Assembly: GCA_902512305.1 (NCBI GenBank)
Contig: CABXIU010000007.1
Span: 20,806 to 84,805, forward strand
Direction of reading: 5' to 3'
Origin: an uncultured Gammaproteobacteria bacterium
Lineage (GTDB): Bacteria > Pseudomonadota > Gammaproteobacteria > PS1 > Pseudothioglobaceae
Length of the DNA: 64,000 nucleotides
Part shown: piece by piece, positions 18,075 through 27,851 of the stretch
How the letters are laid out: every line of letters begins with the position of its first letter
Position numbering within the stretch: position 1 is the first letter of the stretch
Translations under genes and position numbers: made by a program
Notes under the pieces: generated by a model
The model's input: the letters and a program-made list of their open reading frames with translations, nothing else
Database searches by the model: none
What the model was told of the DNA's origin: nothing

Positions 18075-19526
18075 TTATTGTCGCCAAAAAGCCCTATGGA
18101 AAATGGCAATAATTGTCAATACTTCCAATCTTCCAATAAGCATTGAAAAACTTAAAATCCACTTAGCTGTCTCACTGACTAATCCATAATTTTGTGAAAC
18201 ATCTCCTAAGCCTGGGCCTAAATTATTCATAGTCGCTGCTGTAGCTGAATAAGCAGTAACTTGATCAAGTCCTGCAAACATAAGAAGAATCAAAATAATA
18301 AAAAAGGAAATTGCATAAAGAGAAAAGAAACCAAGTACTGAAACCAAGGCTTTTTCATTAATACTAGATTTATTTAGCTTGACACTCACCTGAGCATTAG
18401 GACGAATAAATTTATGGATTTCTTTCATTCCCAACCTAAACATTACTAAAATACGAACAACTTTAATCCCTCCACCTGTCGAGCCAACACAGGCACCGAT
18501 AAAGCTCATCGTTATTAGAAAAAATGGAATCGCAGCAGGCCAACTACTATAGTTCTGAGAGGTAAATCCAGTTGTTGTGGCGATAGAAATTGTTTGAAAT
18601 AAACCATACCTAACTGTCTCATTTGCAGAGTCATATTGACCATTTAAGGAAAGTGCAACTGTGACAATAATTGAAGAGCAAATTAGAACCATTGCATAGG
18701 TTTTAAACTCAGAGTCTTTAATGTAGTCAAGCAGAGATCGGTTATTCCAAGCTACAAAATGTAGTGAGAAGTTTATACCTGCTAAGAACATAAAAATCAT
18801 AGCAATCATCTCTATTAATGCTGAATTAAAAAATCCGATAGAGCCATCATGGGTTGAAAAACCACCAATTGCAACAGTAGAAAAACTATGGCTGATTGCA
18901 TCAAAAATTGACATTCCAGATAAACAATATGCAATTGCACAAACTGCAGTTAATGAAACATAAATTTTCCAGAGAGCAATAGCAGTATTTCTTAATTTAG
19001 GCGTTAACCTGTCTTTTGAAATGCCACTTGACTCGGCATGATAAAGCTCCATTCCTCCAACACCTAACAAAGGCAATATTGCAACCGCTAATACAATAAT
19101 TCCCATACCTCCTAACCACTGCAATTGTTGACGGTAAAACAAAATACTTTTAGGCAAATCATCCAATTGGCTAAGAACTGTTGCGCCAGTTGTAGTTAGA
19201 CCAGACATCGACTCAAAGAACGCGTCAGAGAAAGAAAGATTGCTAATTGAGTCAGTTATTAGAAATGGAAGAGTTCCAAAAAGCGATAAAACAATCCAAA
19301 AGAATACTACGATTAAAATACCCTCTCTAAGCCTGAAATCTTTCTTTACATTCTTAAACGGCCACCAAAGCATCAACCCGCCAAGAGCAGTTAGTGCAAA
19401 TGAGAAAAGAAAGGAGTAATACTCTCCCTCAGAGTATATTAAATCGACTATGATTGGAGGTACCTGGGCCAAGCTAAAAACCATAAGCAAGAGGCCAATA
19501 GTTTTTGAAACGATACTTAACTGCAT
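18075..19526 (-). CDS. trkH: TrkH potassium uptake channel subunit
   Basis: This 483-residue membrane protein has the four pore repeats of the Trk/Ktr family, with selectivity-type segments ESMSGLTTTGATVL (about residues 104-117), FSTVAIGGFSTHD, SIATTTGFTSQNY and ATAATMNNLGPGLG. The length matches E. coli TrkH. It is the membrane subunit that takes up K+, gated by the cytoplasmic TrkA ring encoded just upstream, and is last in the ntrY-like, ntrX-like, trkA, trkH transcription order. Confidence 0.96.
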   Translation of the reverse strand: MQLSIVSKTIGLLLMVFSLAQVPPIIVDLIYSEGEYYSFLFSFALTALGGLMLWWPFKNVKKDFRLREGILIVVFFWIVLSLFGTLPFLITDSISNLSFSDAFFESMSGLTTTGATVLSQLDDLPKSILFYRQQLQWLGGMGIIVLAVAILPLLGVGGMELYHAESSGISKDRLTPKLRNTAIALWKIYVSLTAVCAIAYCLSGMSIFDAISHSFSTVAIGGFSTHDGSIGFFNSALIEMIAMIFMFLAGINFSLHFVAWNNRSLLDYIKDSEFKTYAMVLICSSIIVTVALSLNGQYDSANETVRYGLFQTISIATTTGFTSQNYSSWPAAIPFFLITMSFIGACVGSTGGGIKVVRILVMFRLGMKEIHKFIRPNAQVSVKLNKSSINEKALVSVLGFFSLYAISFFIILILLMFAGLDQVTAYSATAATMNNLGPGLGDVSQNYGLVSETAKWILSFSMLIGRLEVLTIIAIFHRAFWRQ

Positions 19527-19560
19527 TTACCTTTCACCTTTTAAGTTTATTCTTTGGAAA

Positions 19561-20934
19561 TTAAATCTCATTCTCTAAGAAAAGAGCTTCGACTTCATGA
19601 ATCTTTCCAACATCCATTAACACCATCAGGACATGGTCACCCGTCTCTATCACTAATTTTTTTGATCCCATTAAGAGCTCATTATTTCTTACAATAGCAC
19701 CTACAACAACTCCTTCAGGTAGAGGTAAATCTTTAATTTTTACTCCAACTACCGCAGACGTTTTTTCATCCCCATGAACCACAATTTCAATGGCCTCTGA
19801 TTTACCATGCTGAAGTGAATGAACCTTCATACAATCTCCCTTTCTAAGGTGAGATAATATGCCGCTCACTGTAATTTGGTCGGGTGATACAACAATATCA
19901 ACGTCATCACTCTGCTCTGCAAGCGAAGAATAAACATCTCTTTTGACAAGAGCAATAGTTTTATGAGCTCCAAGGCGCTTTGCCAAAATTGAAACAATTA
20001 CATTCACCTCATCAGAATCTGTCAAAGCCAGAAATAAATCAGCATTTTCAATGCCTTCTTCTTTTAATAAATCTTCGTCAGAAGCATTCCCTTGAAGGAC
20101 AAGAGTATTATTTAATTTTTCACTAAGATATTTAGTTCTATCTTCACTAAGCTCGATAATCCTTATATTATGATTATCCTCAAGAAGATTTGCTAAATTA
20201 AAGCCAATGCTACCACCACCAGCAAAAAATATTTTTTGATAACTATTTTCAGCTCTTCTAAACTCCTTAAGGGCTCTTGAAATATCATTCTTTTTTGCTA
20301 GGAAATAGACTTGATCTCCTTCTCTAATAACTGTATCACTTTTTGCAGGGATTGCTCTCCCATTTCTGTAAAGACTGACGATTCTAATTTTTACATCGGG
20401 CATGTGCTCCTGGAGTTCTTTAATGGGTCTATTTACGATTGGAGTTCCAATAAAAGCTCGAGTTTCAACCAATTGAACCAATCCGTTTTCGAAATCAAAA
20501 ACCTGAGAAGCGCCTGGCTCTTCAATAATACCCTTAATGTATTCAGTGATTAAATTCTCGGGAGTGATTAAAAAGTCAATTGGCAAGGCCTCATTCGAAA
20601 ATATTTCTGGCCTTAGAAGGTACTCTGTTGTTCTAATTCGTGCAATTTTTTTCTCAACATTGTACAAAGTATGTGCCATTCGGCAAGCCACCATATTTCT
20701 CTCATCAGATCTCATGACAGCAATAACCATATCCATCGACTTAATTCCTGCTTTCTCTAAAACACTTGGATATGCGCCATAACCTAAAACTGTTTTAATA
20801 TCTAAATGTCTTTGTAGAGGAGTGAGCATTTCTTCTTTTTGATCAACAATTGTAATATCATTGTCATCATCTAAGCACAAGTACTTTGCTAAAGTTGAAC
20901 CAACTTGACCAGCACCTAAAATTAGTATTTTCAT
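19561..20934 (-). CDS. trkA: TrkA, NAD-binding K+ uptake regulator
   Basis: This 457-residue protein contains two RCK halves, each with a Rossmann glycine motif: ILGAGQVGSTLAKYL (residues 5-19) and FFAGGGSIGFNLANLL (about residues 233-248), each followed by a TrkA-C domain. It binds NAD(H)/ATP on the cytoplasmic face of TrkH and controls gating. Its ATG overlaps the stop of the upstream response regulator as ATGA, showing translational coupling between signalling and K+ uptake genes. trkH starts 34 bp downstream. Confidence 0.96.
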   Translation of the reverse strand: MKILILGAGQVGSTLAKYLCLDDDNDITIVDQKEEMLTPLQRHLDIKTVLGYGAYPSVLEKAGIKSMDMVIAVMRSDERNMVACRMAHTLYNVEKKIARIRTTEYLLRPEIFSNEALPIDFLITPENLITEYIKGIIEEPGASQVFDFENGLVQLVETRAFIGTPIVNRPIKELQEHMPDVKIRIVSLYRNGRAIPAKSDTVIREGDQVYFLAKKNDISRALKEFRRAENSYQKIFFAGGGSIGFNLANLLEDNHNIRIIELSEDRTKYLSEKLNNTLVLQGNASDEDLLKEEGIENADLFLALTDSDEVNVIVSILAKRLGAHKTIALVKRDVYSSLAEQSDDVDIVVSPDQITVSGILSHLRKGDCMKVHSLQHGKSEAIEIVVHGDEKTSAVVGVKIKDLPLPEGVVVGAIVRNNELLMGSKKLVIETGDHVLMVLMDVGKIHEVEALFLENEI

Positions 20935-21506
20935 TTTTTGTCTATTCCTAAATCTTTTAGCTTTCTATAAAGTGTTGTTCTCTCAAGGCCTGCAATATCT
21001 GCAACTACAGCTATGTTATTATCATTAGCAGATAGATGGTGAAGCAAATACTGGCTTTCAAAAATATTTCTAGCTTCTTTTAGCTTAAGAGAATAGTTAA
21101 TACCGCTGACATGCTGAAGATCTTGCTCTGGCTCACCATGAGTCAAAATATTTCTTAAAATTGGAAGAAAGTCGTGTAGAGGCTTTTTTAGAAAATCAGC
21201 TGCTCCTAGCTTCATTGCTTTGACAATATCACTTGGTTCAGCATGACCTGACATCATAACGACTGGTGTATCGAATCCTTCTGAATGCCATTCTGACAAT
21301 AATGAAATGCCATCTTGTCCTGGCATCCATACATCCATAAGAATTAGATCAAAATGATTAGCCGCTAGAATAGCTTTTGCTTCAGCCGCACTCCTAGCAA
21401 GCATAGTTGAATAATTAACGTCTTCAAGAATGTCTTTTATGATCTCAGTATTATCCTTCTCATCATCGATAATTAATATATTTCCAAATGTTGACTCTGC
21501 TGTCAT
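20931..21506 (-). CDS. NtrX-like response regulator lacking the AAA+ domain
   Basis: This 191-residue protein has a receiver domain (about residues 9-122) with acidic DDE near residue 16, phospho-acceptor Asp in LILMDVWMPG and Lys in FLKKPL. It has a Fis-type HTH (about residues 155-188, DIAGLERTTLYRKLKDLG). The C-terminal LKEARNIFESQYLLHHL and LERTTLYRKLK segments are NtrX-like, but the roughly 230-residue AAA+ sigma54-activation domain of NtrX is absent. RegA/PrrA-type regulators have the same layout and are the alternative. It overlaps both the kinase gene and trkA by 4 bp. Confidence 0.85.
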   Translation of the reverse strand: MTAESTFGNILIIDDEKDNTEIIKDILEDVNYSTMLARSAAEAKAILAANHFDLILMDVWMPGQDGISLLSEWHSEGFDTPVVMMSGHAEPSDIVKAMKLGAADFLKKPLHDFLPILRNILTHGEPEQDLQHVSGINYSLKLKEARNIFESQYLLHHLSANDNNIAVVADIAGLERTTLYRKLKDLGIDKK

Positions 21507-23584
21507 TTACCCCCTCCTTTTACATCTTCAATTATACTTAATTCGATAGTGATTCTCGCTCCATGAGGCTTGATATTACTTGCATATATTTGTCCGTCAT
21601 GCTGCTCAATAATATTTTGAACAATTGCAAGACCTAAGCCACCACTCTTTTCTTTGGTTGTAATATATGGCTCAAATACATGATCAATGATGTCTTTAGG
21701 GAACCCATTTCCATCATCAATAATTGTTAATTGAACTATCTTTTCCTTGGTCTTGAATATTGTTTTGATCTTAATATTTAAGTTTGTTTTATCTTTCTTA
21801 GCTTCTATTGCGTTTTTAAGAAGATTGATAAGAACTCGAGAGATTGCATCTTGATCAAGCTGAAGCTTAGGCAGGTCGCCACTTAAATCAAGATCTACTC
21901 TAACCCCATTATGATTATCGTAAAGAGATGCAGATTTATTAATTAAAGTGTTCAAAGATGATAGTGTTTTTTTGATTTCTGGAGTATTAGCGTAGTCAGC
22001 AAAAGCACTAACCATTGAGTCCATTGATGCAACCTGGTCAATGATAGTTTGAGTCGTTTTATTAATTACTGAAGAGTCTTTTTTATCTAGCTTATCTAAA
22101 AACAAATTTCGAAGCCTCTGAGCAGATAATAAAATAGGGGTCAATGGGTTTTTAATCTCATGAGCCATTCGCACTGCTACCTCGCCCCATGCAGCCTTCT
22201 TTTGAGCTCTATTTAGTTTAGAAATATCATTAACTATAATGACATATCCTAGTGATTTATTTTCCACGTCAAGAACAGCGCCTTGGCAATAAAGCAAACG
22301 ATTTCTATCACTAAGCGTTAATTCAATCTCATGACCCCACCCCGTTGAATCATGCTCAATCTTATCTTGGATATAGCTAAAGAAAGAACTAAGGCCTGGA
22401 TAGTCCTTAACAATAGTGTCATAAGTTTGAGAATTATATTTAGAGACATCATCAATTTGAAGCATTTTTCCAATTACAGGATTAATAATTTGTATTTTCT
22501 TCTCTTTATTAAGAGCAATCACACCAAAAGAATATTGAAGAATTGTCTCTAAATAAAGATTATGAGTATCTAAACCCTCTCTAGAGAGTTTAATTCTCTT
22601 GCTCATTTCATTAAAGTATCCAATTAAATCGTGCATATCTTTATACTTAGAATCCAGTTCAATCTCTACATCATAGTTACCAGAAGAAATCTCCTTTGTA
22701 GCTATAGATAGGTTATGCATTGGCCTCATGAGTTGATCAATCATTCTCAAAACAATTAATAAAGCACTTAAGACTGTCAATAAAATTGTTGATGTAAAGT
22801 CAATCATAAATCGGGTTTTAATAATTGATGAGTTCAATGTCAATTCAGCGTCTTTTGCAGCATCACGAAAACGTGTCATTCTCGAGGTTAAGCTGTCAAT
22901 ATTTATATCAGGTGCAAAATGTGCAATCAAAGTAAACTCATCCGTGGAAGCTGTATATCCATCAGCCATACAAATAGAATCTACTCGTTTACTAGACGCA
23001 GCTATATTCATTTGACTATCATACAACTTCAATTCGCAAGCCCAGAAATCACTCGTTAGAAGGTTAAGAACAGTCTGCATTTTTTCATTTGAAGCCCTAG
23101 GAGCATCAAAATAGTTGACTAACTTTGCAATATTACGAATACGATCCTCATAATACTTAATGGCAATATTGTTTGTATTACGGTACAGCTCATCAACTTC
23201 GCCGCCAACCTTTAAATTAAACTCATCAAATTGATTTTCAGCAATCTGGAGGTTATCTCTAATTGAGCCAAATGAAAAAAGATAGAAGGATAAGACGGGT
23301 AGCAAAACTAAAACAGGAACAATTCTTACAAAAGACCAGGTGAACTTTGAGCCAATAACCCTCTCTTGAGTATTTTGTTTTATTCTTTTCATCGAAAGAG
23401 TAATGTAAAAGATTGCTACAAGACTCATAATTACATTAAATATAACTAAAACCAAATACCATTTCTCTATTAACTCTGGATTGAGTCCAAGAAAGAACAT
23501 TCCAAAGAATGAAATTAAGAAAACGCCTATCCAAAATAAAGCGCGGGGAGCTTTTCTTAAAGAAAAAGCCTGATTAAGCAACAT
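21503..23584 (-). CDS. NtrY-like membrane sensor histidine kinase
   Basis: This 693-residue protein has N-terminal transmembrane segments, a periplasmic or extracellular loop, a further membrane segment near residue 260, HAMP (about 280-335), PAS (about 345-450), HisKA with H-box MAHEIKNPLTPILL (about residue 480) and HATPase with NLLKNAIEAK, DDGNGFP and GGLGLAIVQN. The architecture is that of NtrY. It overlaps the short NtrX-like partner by 4 bp. The signal sensed is unknown; co-transcription with trkAH suggests a link to envelope, redox or potassium state. Confidence 0.9.
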   Translation of the reverse strand: MLLNQAFSLRKAPRALFWIGVFLISFFGMFFLGLNPELIEKWYLVLVIFNVIMSLVAIFYITLSMKRIKQNTQERVIGSKFTWSFVRIVPVLVLLPVLSFYLFSFGSIRDNLQIAENQFDEFNLKVGGEVDELYRNTNNIAIKYYEDRIRNIAKLVNYFDAPRASNEKMQTVLNLLTSDFWACELKLYDSQMNIAASSKRVDSICMADGYTASTDEFTLIAHFAPDINIDSLTSRMTRFRDAAKDAELTLNSSIIKTRFMIDFTSTILLTVLSALLIVLRMIDQLMRPMHNLSIATKEISSGNYDVEIELDSKYKDMHDLIGYFNEMSKRIKLSREGLDTHNLYLETILQYSFGVIALNKEKKIQIINPVIGKMLQIDDVSKYNSQTYDTIVKDYPGLSSFFSYIQDKIEHDSTGWGHEIELTLSDRNRLLYCQGAVLDVENKSLGYVIIVNDISKLNRAQKKAAWGEVAVRMAHEIKNPLTPILLSAQRLRNLFLDKLDKKDSSVINKTTQTIIDQVASMDSMVSAFADYANTPEIKKTLSSLNTLINKSASLYDNHNGVRVDLDLSGDLPKLQLDQDAISRVLINLLKNAIEAKKDKTNLNIKIKTIFKTKEKIVQLTIIDDGNGFPKDIIDHVFEPYITTKEKSGGLGLAIVQNIIEQHDGQIYASNIKPHGARITIELSIIEDVKGGGK

Positions 23585-23649
23585 AAATTTTGTTAACCAT
23601 TTAAAAAAGTCATTTGATTATCTCATAAATGAATTATTTCTAACACAAC

Positions 23650-24708
23650 TTGTTGATAAAATACAACAACACACTAAATTCAAAACTTTTGATTAAAAAC
23701 GATATACAGCTAAATAATTATCTAGAAGTTATCAAAGATGCCACTATTCTTGGCCTAGATACAGAATTTAGAAGAGTTGACTCCTATTTTCCTGAACTCT
23801 GTTTAATTCAAATAGCATCAAAAGAGCAAATAGAGTGCATTGATGTTCTATCAATACTCAATTTAGAACCTTTATTTGAAAAACTTTATGATGGCCAAAC
23901 AAAATGGATTGTCCACTCCGCAAGACAAGATATTGAGGCTCTTTATTTTTTATCCAAAAAAGTTCCAAATGCAATCTTTGATACTCAAATTGCTGCATCT
24001 TTTCTAAATTTTCCCTTGCAGACATCCTATCAAAACCTAACAGAAAGACTTCAAAATGTTCTTTTAGAAAAAAAATATACCCGATTTGATTGGAAAAAAC
24101 GCCCGCTACCCGATGATGTTTTGCAATATGCACTTGATGATGTTAAATATTTAATACCTATTTATAATCAACTTTCTAAAGAATTAATTAGGAATAAAAA
24201 GCTAGAATGGGCTGAAGAAGAGTTTGAATTTTTGTTAAATATAGATACTTATAAACCAAACTTTAGGCAAATCATTAAAAAAACCAAAGGCATTTCAACA
24301 ATTCCATCTCAAAATAAAGAAAATGCAATTAAATTATTATTATGGCGCGAATCTATCGCTCAGAAAAAAAACAAACCTCGAAAATGGATTATGACTGATG
24401 AAAAACTAATTAACTATGCCAATGGAATTAATAAACTATCCCCAAGCTCCTTGAATGAGTATAAAAAATTTCTAAAATCAAATAAGACAAGACCTGGCTT
24501 GGAAGACTTAATAAAAGTTCAAAAGCCTCTTTCAGATAAAGAAGTCCTAATTAAAAATAAGTTAAAAGAACAGATTAACGCCCTCTCTCTTGAGTACAAC
24601 ATTCACTCTGAGTTAATCTGTACATCAAAAAATCTTGTAAATTTTATTAGGGGTGAAGATCTAGTTACAATAAATAAGGGGTGGAGATCAAAAATATTTA
24701 AATTATAA
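23650..24708 (+). CDS. rnd: Ribonuclease D
   Basis: This 352-residue DEDD-family 3'-5' exoribonuclease trims tRNA and other small RNA precursors. Visible catalytic elements are DTE in LGLDTEFRRV (about residue 37), Asp in VHSARQDIEAL and YALDDVKYL near residue 165. An HRDC-type helical domain follows (about 215-300). No ATG or GTG start fits. TTG at 23650 or 23653 is the likely start, and no clear ribosome site is visible, so the N-terminus is uncertain by a few residues. It diverges from the kinase gene. Confidence 0.93.
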   Translation: MLIKYNNTLNSKLLIKNDIQLNNYLEVIKDATILGLDTEFRRVDSYFPELCLIQIASKEQIECIDVLSILNLEPLFEKLYDGQTKWIVHSARQDIEALYFLSKKVPNAIFDTQIAASFLNFPLQTSYQNLTERLQNVLLEKKYTRFDWKKRPLPDDVLQYALDDVKYLIPIYNQLSKELIRNKKLEWAEEEFEFLLNIDTYKPNFRQIIKKTKGISTIPSQNKENAIKLLLWRESIAQKKNKPRKWIMTDEKLINYANGINKLSPSSLNEYKKFLKSNKTRPGLEDLIKVQKPLSDKEVLIKNKLKEQINALSLEYNIHSELICTSKNLVNFIRGEDLVTINKGWRSKIFKL

Positions 24709-24739
24709 TTTCATTGATTATCTAAATATCAATAATATT

Positions 24740-25315
24740 ATTAAAACCAACACCTTTAAAATTATTGCAGGAAATCTTAAAGGGAGAAAATTTTCCTTTA
24801 AAGATTCAAGTGAATTGCGCCCAACTTCAGGCAAAACTAGAGAAACTTTATTTAATTGGCTCCAATTTGATATTAATGGCAAAACTATCTTAGACCCATT
24901 CACGGGAACTGGTGCCTTAGGCATTGAGGCAATCTCGAGAGGTGCTGAGAAAGTCTACTTTATTGAAAAAAACTTTAAAGTTTACAACATCCTTAAATCC
25001 AATCTAAAAATTTTAGACTCTAGCCAATACAAGCTCGTTAATCAAGACTCGCTTATCTACCTTGAAAAAGAAAATCTAAAACCTTTTGATATAGTTTTCT
25101 TGGACCCCCCATTTAATCAAGGGTTACTTCCCTCTATTTTGACTTTACTCTCTAAGAAGAAAATTATAAATTCAAAAAGTAAAATTTATGTTGAGTCAGA
25201 GTATGCGTTAACCCTTGAATTCTTAAGTTCTAACATTATGTATAAATGTAAAATTGATAAGCAGAAAAAATCAGGTAATGTTTATTATTGTCTGATAAGC
25301 TTAGAAGACTTATGA
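24740..25315 (+). CDS. rsmD: RsmD, 16S rRNA (guanine966-N2)-methyltransferase, non-canonical start
   Basis: The catalytic motif FLDPPFNQG and SAM site LDPFTGTGALGIEA identify RsmD. The conserved N-terminal FKIIAGNLKGRKF-like segment lies upstream of the first TTG (24815) and must be translated, yet the frame back to the stop at 24671 contains no ATG, GTG or TTG. ATT at 24740 gives an N-terminus IKTNTFKIIAGN of typical family length (191 residues) and is my best guess; ATT at 24737 or 24713 and ATC at 24728 are alternatives. The gene starts 31 bp after rnd and overlaps coaD as ATGA. Confidence 0.85.
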   Translation: MKTNTFKIIAGNLKGRKFSFKDSSELRPTSGKTRETLFNWLQFDINGKTILDPFTGTGALGIEAISRGAEKVYFIEKNFKVYNILKSNLKILDSSQYKLVNQDSLIYLEKENLKPFDIVFLDPPFNQGLLPSILTLLSKKKIINSKSKIYVESEYALTLEFLSSNIMYKCKIDKQKKSGNVYYCLISLEDL

Positions 25316-25794
25316 AAAAAATTGCAATCTATCCTGGCTCTTTTGATCCTATTACTAATGGCCATATTGACTTAATAAAAAGAGCATCAAAACTCTTCGA
25401 TGAAGTCATTATTGCGATAACTCAAAATGCCAGTAAGTCCAGTTTTTTATCTATTGAGCAAAGAGTAAGTGCGGCTGAAAACTCAATTAGCTCATTAACG
25501 AATACCAAAGTTCTTAGTTTTAATTCCCTTTTGGTAGACTTTGCAAGGGATCATAATGCTCAAATCATTATTAGAGGTCTGAGGGCTGTCTCAGATTTTG
25601 AGTATGAGTTTCAATTAAGTGGAATGAATAAGCGTCTTAACCCTGAAATTGAAACCTTATTTATGACTCCCTCTGAAGAATTTGCCAATATTTCTTCATC
25701 TTTAGTTCGTGAAATTCTTTTATTGGGTGGTGATATCAGTCATTTTGTTCCCAATAAAGTTAAGAAAATACTTCTCGATACAGTTAAAAAATAA
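25312..25794 (+). CDS. coaD: Phosphopantetheine adenylyltransferase
   Basis: This 160-residue enzyme joins ATP and 4'-phosphopantetheine to give dephospho-CoA, the penultimate CoA step. The nucleotidyltransferase motif YPGSFDPITNGHIDL (residues 6-20) contains the catalytic TxGH, and the C-terminal ISSSLVREI motif is intact. I start at ATG 25312, which overlaps the rsmD stop as ATGA and gives MKKIAIYPG; an upstream TTG would add eight unconserved residues. RsmD and CoaD are commonly adjacent. Confidence 0.97.
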   Translation: MKKIAIYPGSFDPITNGHIDLIKRASKLFDEVIIAITQNASKSSFLSIEQRVSAAENSISSLTNTKVLSFNSLLVDFARDHNAQIIIRGLRAVSDFEYEFQLSGMNKRLNPEIETLFMTPSEEFANISSSLVREILLLGGDISHFVPNKVKKILLDTVKK

Positions 25795-25806
25795 TTTCAT
25801 AAATAC

Positions 25807-25834
25807 CTTGAAATAAGATTTTGTATCCCTAAAT
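25807..25834 (+). promoter_or_regulatory. Candidate sigma32 heat-shock promoter of dnaK
   Basis: CTTGAAA (25807-25813) is followed after 13 nt by CCCTAAAT (25827-25834), close to the sigma32 consensus CTTGAAA-N11-16-CCCCATNT. It is 35 bp upstream of dnaK. CCCT-aaat-AGGG forms a tiny dyad over the -10 element. Confidence 0.7.
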
Positions 25835-25868
25835 AGGGGATATACAAAAAATACAAGGAGTAAATGAA

Positions 25869-27779
25869 ATGTCAAAAATGATAGGAATTGATCTAGGAAC
25901 TACAAATTCATGCGTTTCTGTTATGGATGGTGGTGTTGCAAAGATTATTGAAAATTCTGAAGGGAACAGAACTACACCCTCAATTATTGCATATCCAAAA
26001 GATTCTGATGAAATTTTGGTTGGCCAACCTGCAAAAAGACAGGCTGTAACTAATCCTGAAAATACACTTTATGCAATTAAACGTTTAATTGGTCGTCGCT
26101 TTGACGAAGAGGCAGTTCAAAAAGACATCGATCTAGTTCCATATAAGATTATTAAAGCCAAAAATGGCGATGCTTGGGTTGAAGTCAAAGGTAAAAAAAT
26201 GGCTGCACCTGAAATCTCTGCTCGTGTCATCCAAAAAATGAAACAAACTGCAGAAGATTACCTAGGTGGTGAAGTTACTGAAGCTGTTATTACAGTTCCA
26301 GCCTACTTTAATGATTCTCAACGTCAAGCAACAAAGGATGCTGGAAAGATTGCTGGATTGAATGTCAAAAGGATCATTAATGAGCCAACAGCTGCGGCTT
26401 TAGCTTATGGTGTAGACAAAGCAACTGGCGATAAGAAAGTTGCAGTTTATGACCTAGGCGGAGGAACATTTGACGTTTCTATTATTGAAATGGAGGATAT
26501 TGATGGTGAAAAGCATTTTGAGGTTCTCTCTACAAATGGTGATACATTCCTAGGTGGTGAAGACTTTGACCAAAGAATCATTAATTATTTAGTTGATGAG
26601 TTCAAAAAAGAGCAAGGCCTTGATTTAGCCAAGGATGCTATGGCGCTTCAAAGGCTTAAAGAAGGCGCTGAAAAGGCAAAAATAGAGCTATCGTCTTCAG
26701 AGCAAACTGAAGTCAGCCTACCTTACATCACTGCTGATGCTTCTGGTCCAAAACACCTTAATATCAAAATAACAAGATCTAAGTTAGAGTCTCTTGTAGC
26801 TGACCTACTTAAGCGCTCTATCGACCCATGTAAAACTGCTCTAAAAGATGCCGGTTTATCAAGTGGCGATATTAATGAGATTATTCTTGTCGGTGGTCAA
26901 ACTAGAATGCCTAAAGTACAGCAAATGGTTAAAGATTTCTTTGGAAAAGAGCCAAAGAAAGATTTAAATCCTGATGAGGCTGTAGCCATGGGTGCTGCAA
27001 TCCAAGCTGGTGTTTTGGGTGGAGACGTTAAAGATGTATTACTACTTGATGTCACTCCCTTATCTCTTGGAATTGAAACTATGGGCGGCGTAATGACAAA
27101 GTTAATTGAGAAAAATACAACAATTCCAACAAACCAGTCACAAATATTTTCAACTGCCGCAGACAACCAATCTGCTGTTACAGTTCATGTACTTCAGGGA
27201 GAGCGTGAAGTTGCTAGTGCGAATAAGTCACTCGGTCAATTCAACCTTGAAGGAATTGCCCCAGCTCCAAAGGGTCAACCACAAATTGAAGTCACTCTAG
27301 ATTTGGACTCAGACGGTATTTTAAATGTGTCAGCTAAAGATAAAAATACTGGCAAAGAACAATCTATAACGATTAAGTCTTCAAGTGGCCTCTCTGATGA
27401 AGAGGTTGACAAAATGATTAAAGATGCTGAAGCCCATGCTGATGAAGATAAGAAGTTCCAAGAACTAGTTTCTTCAAGAAATATGGCTGACTCTCTTGTT
27501 CATTCTACAAAGCAATCAATTGAGGAACTAAAAGATGAAATCTCTGAAGACGAAAAAAATGCTATCGAAGAAGCGATCAGCGAGCTAGAGGAGAGTATCA
27601 AAGGCGATGACAAAGAAGCCATCGACGCTAAAGCACAAAATCTAAGTGAAAAAGCACAAGTTCTGGTCCAAAAGGCTCAAGAAAAAGCTGGCTCAGAAGA
27701 TTCTGCTGAAGCTGACAGTTCGGAATCAAGCGAAGACGTTGTTGATGCTGACTTCGAAGAAGTTAAAGAAGAAAAGTAA
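25869..27779 (+). CDS. dnaK: Hsp70 chaperone DnaK
   Basis: This 636-residue chaperone has the N-terminal ATPase signature [12 protein letters not shown], second signature [13 protein letters not shown] and third [14 protein letters not shown] linker [13 protein letters not shown] near residue 390 joins the substrate-binding domain, and an acidic C-terminal tail ends EEVKEEK. The ATG has an AAGGAG ribosome site. It works with DnaJ encoded 72 bp downstream and the GrpE exchange factor, which is not in this window. Confidence 0.99.
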   Translation: MSKMIGIDLGTTNSCVSVMDGGVAKIIENSEGNRTTPSIIAYPKDSDEILVGQPAKRQAVTNPENTLYAIKRLIGRRFDEEAVQKDIDLVPYKIIKAKNGDAWVEVKGKKMAAPEISARVIQKMKQTAEDYLGGEVTEAVITVPAYFNDSQRQATKDAGKIAGLNVKRIINEPTAAALAYGVDKATGDKKVAVYDLGGGTFDVSIIEMEDIDGEKHFEVLSTNGDTFLGGEDFDQRIINYLVDEFKKEQGLDLAKDAMALQRLKEGAEKAKIELSSSEQTEVSLPYITADASGPKHLNIKITRSKLESLVADLLKRSIDPCKTALKDAGLSSGDINEIILVGGQTRMPKVQQMVKDFFGKEPKKDLNPDEAVAMGAAIQAGVLGGDVKDVLLLDVTPLSLGIETMGGVMTKLIEKNTTIPTNQSQIFSTAADNQSAVTVHVLQGEREVASANKSLGQFNLEGIAPAPKGQPQIEVTLDLDSDGILNVSAKDKNTGKEQSITIKSSSGLSDEEVDKMIKDAEAHADEDKKFQELVSSRNMADSLVHSTKQSIEELKDEISEDEKNAIEEAISELEESIKGDDKEAIDAKAQNLSEKAQVLVQKAQEKAGSEDSAEADSSESSEDVVDADFEEVKEEK

Positions 27780-27803
27780 ATAGCTTTATTTGCTGTTTTA
27801 AAT

Positions 27804-27834
27804 AAACCTCTCTTGTCTTGTACATGAGGGGTTT
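27804..27834 (+). other. Intercistronic hairpin between dnaK and dnaJ
   Basis: AAACCTCTC (27804-27812) pairs with GAGGGGTTT (27826-27834) in a 9-bp stem including one G-U pair and a 13-nt loop. There is no U tract after it, so it is more likely an mRNA stability or partial attenuation element than a strong terminator. Confidence 0.5.
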
Positions 27835-27851
27835 AATAGTTTAAGGGAAAT

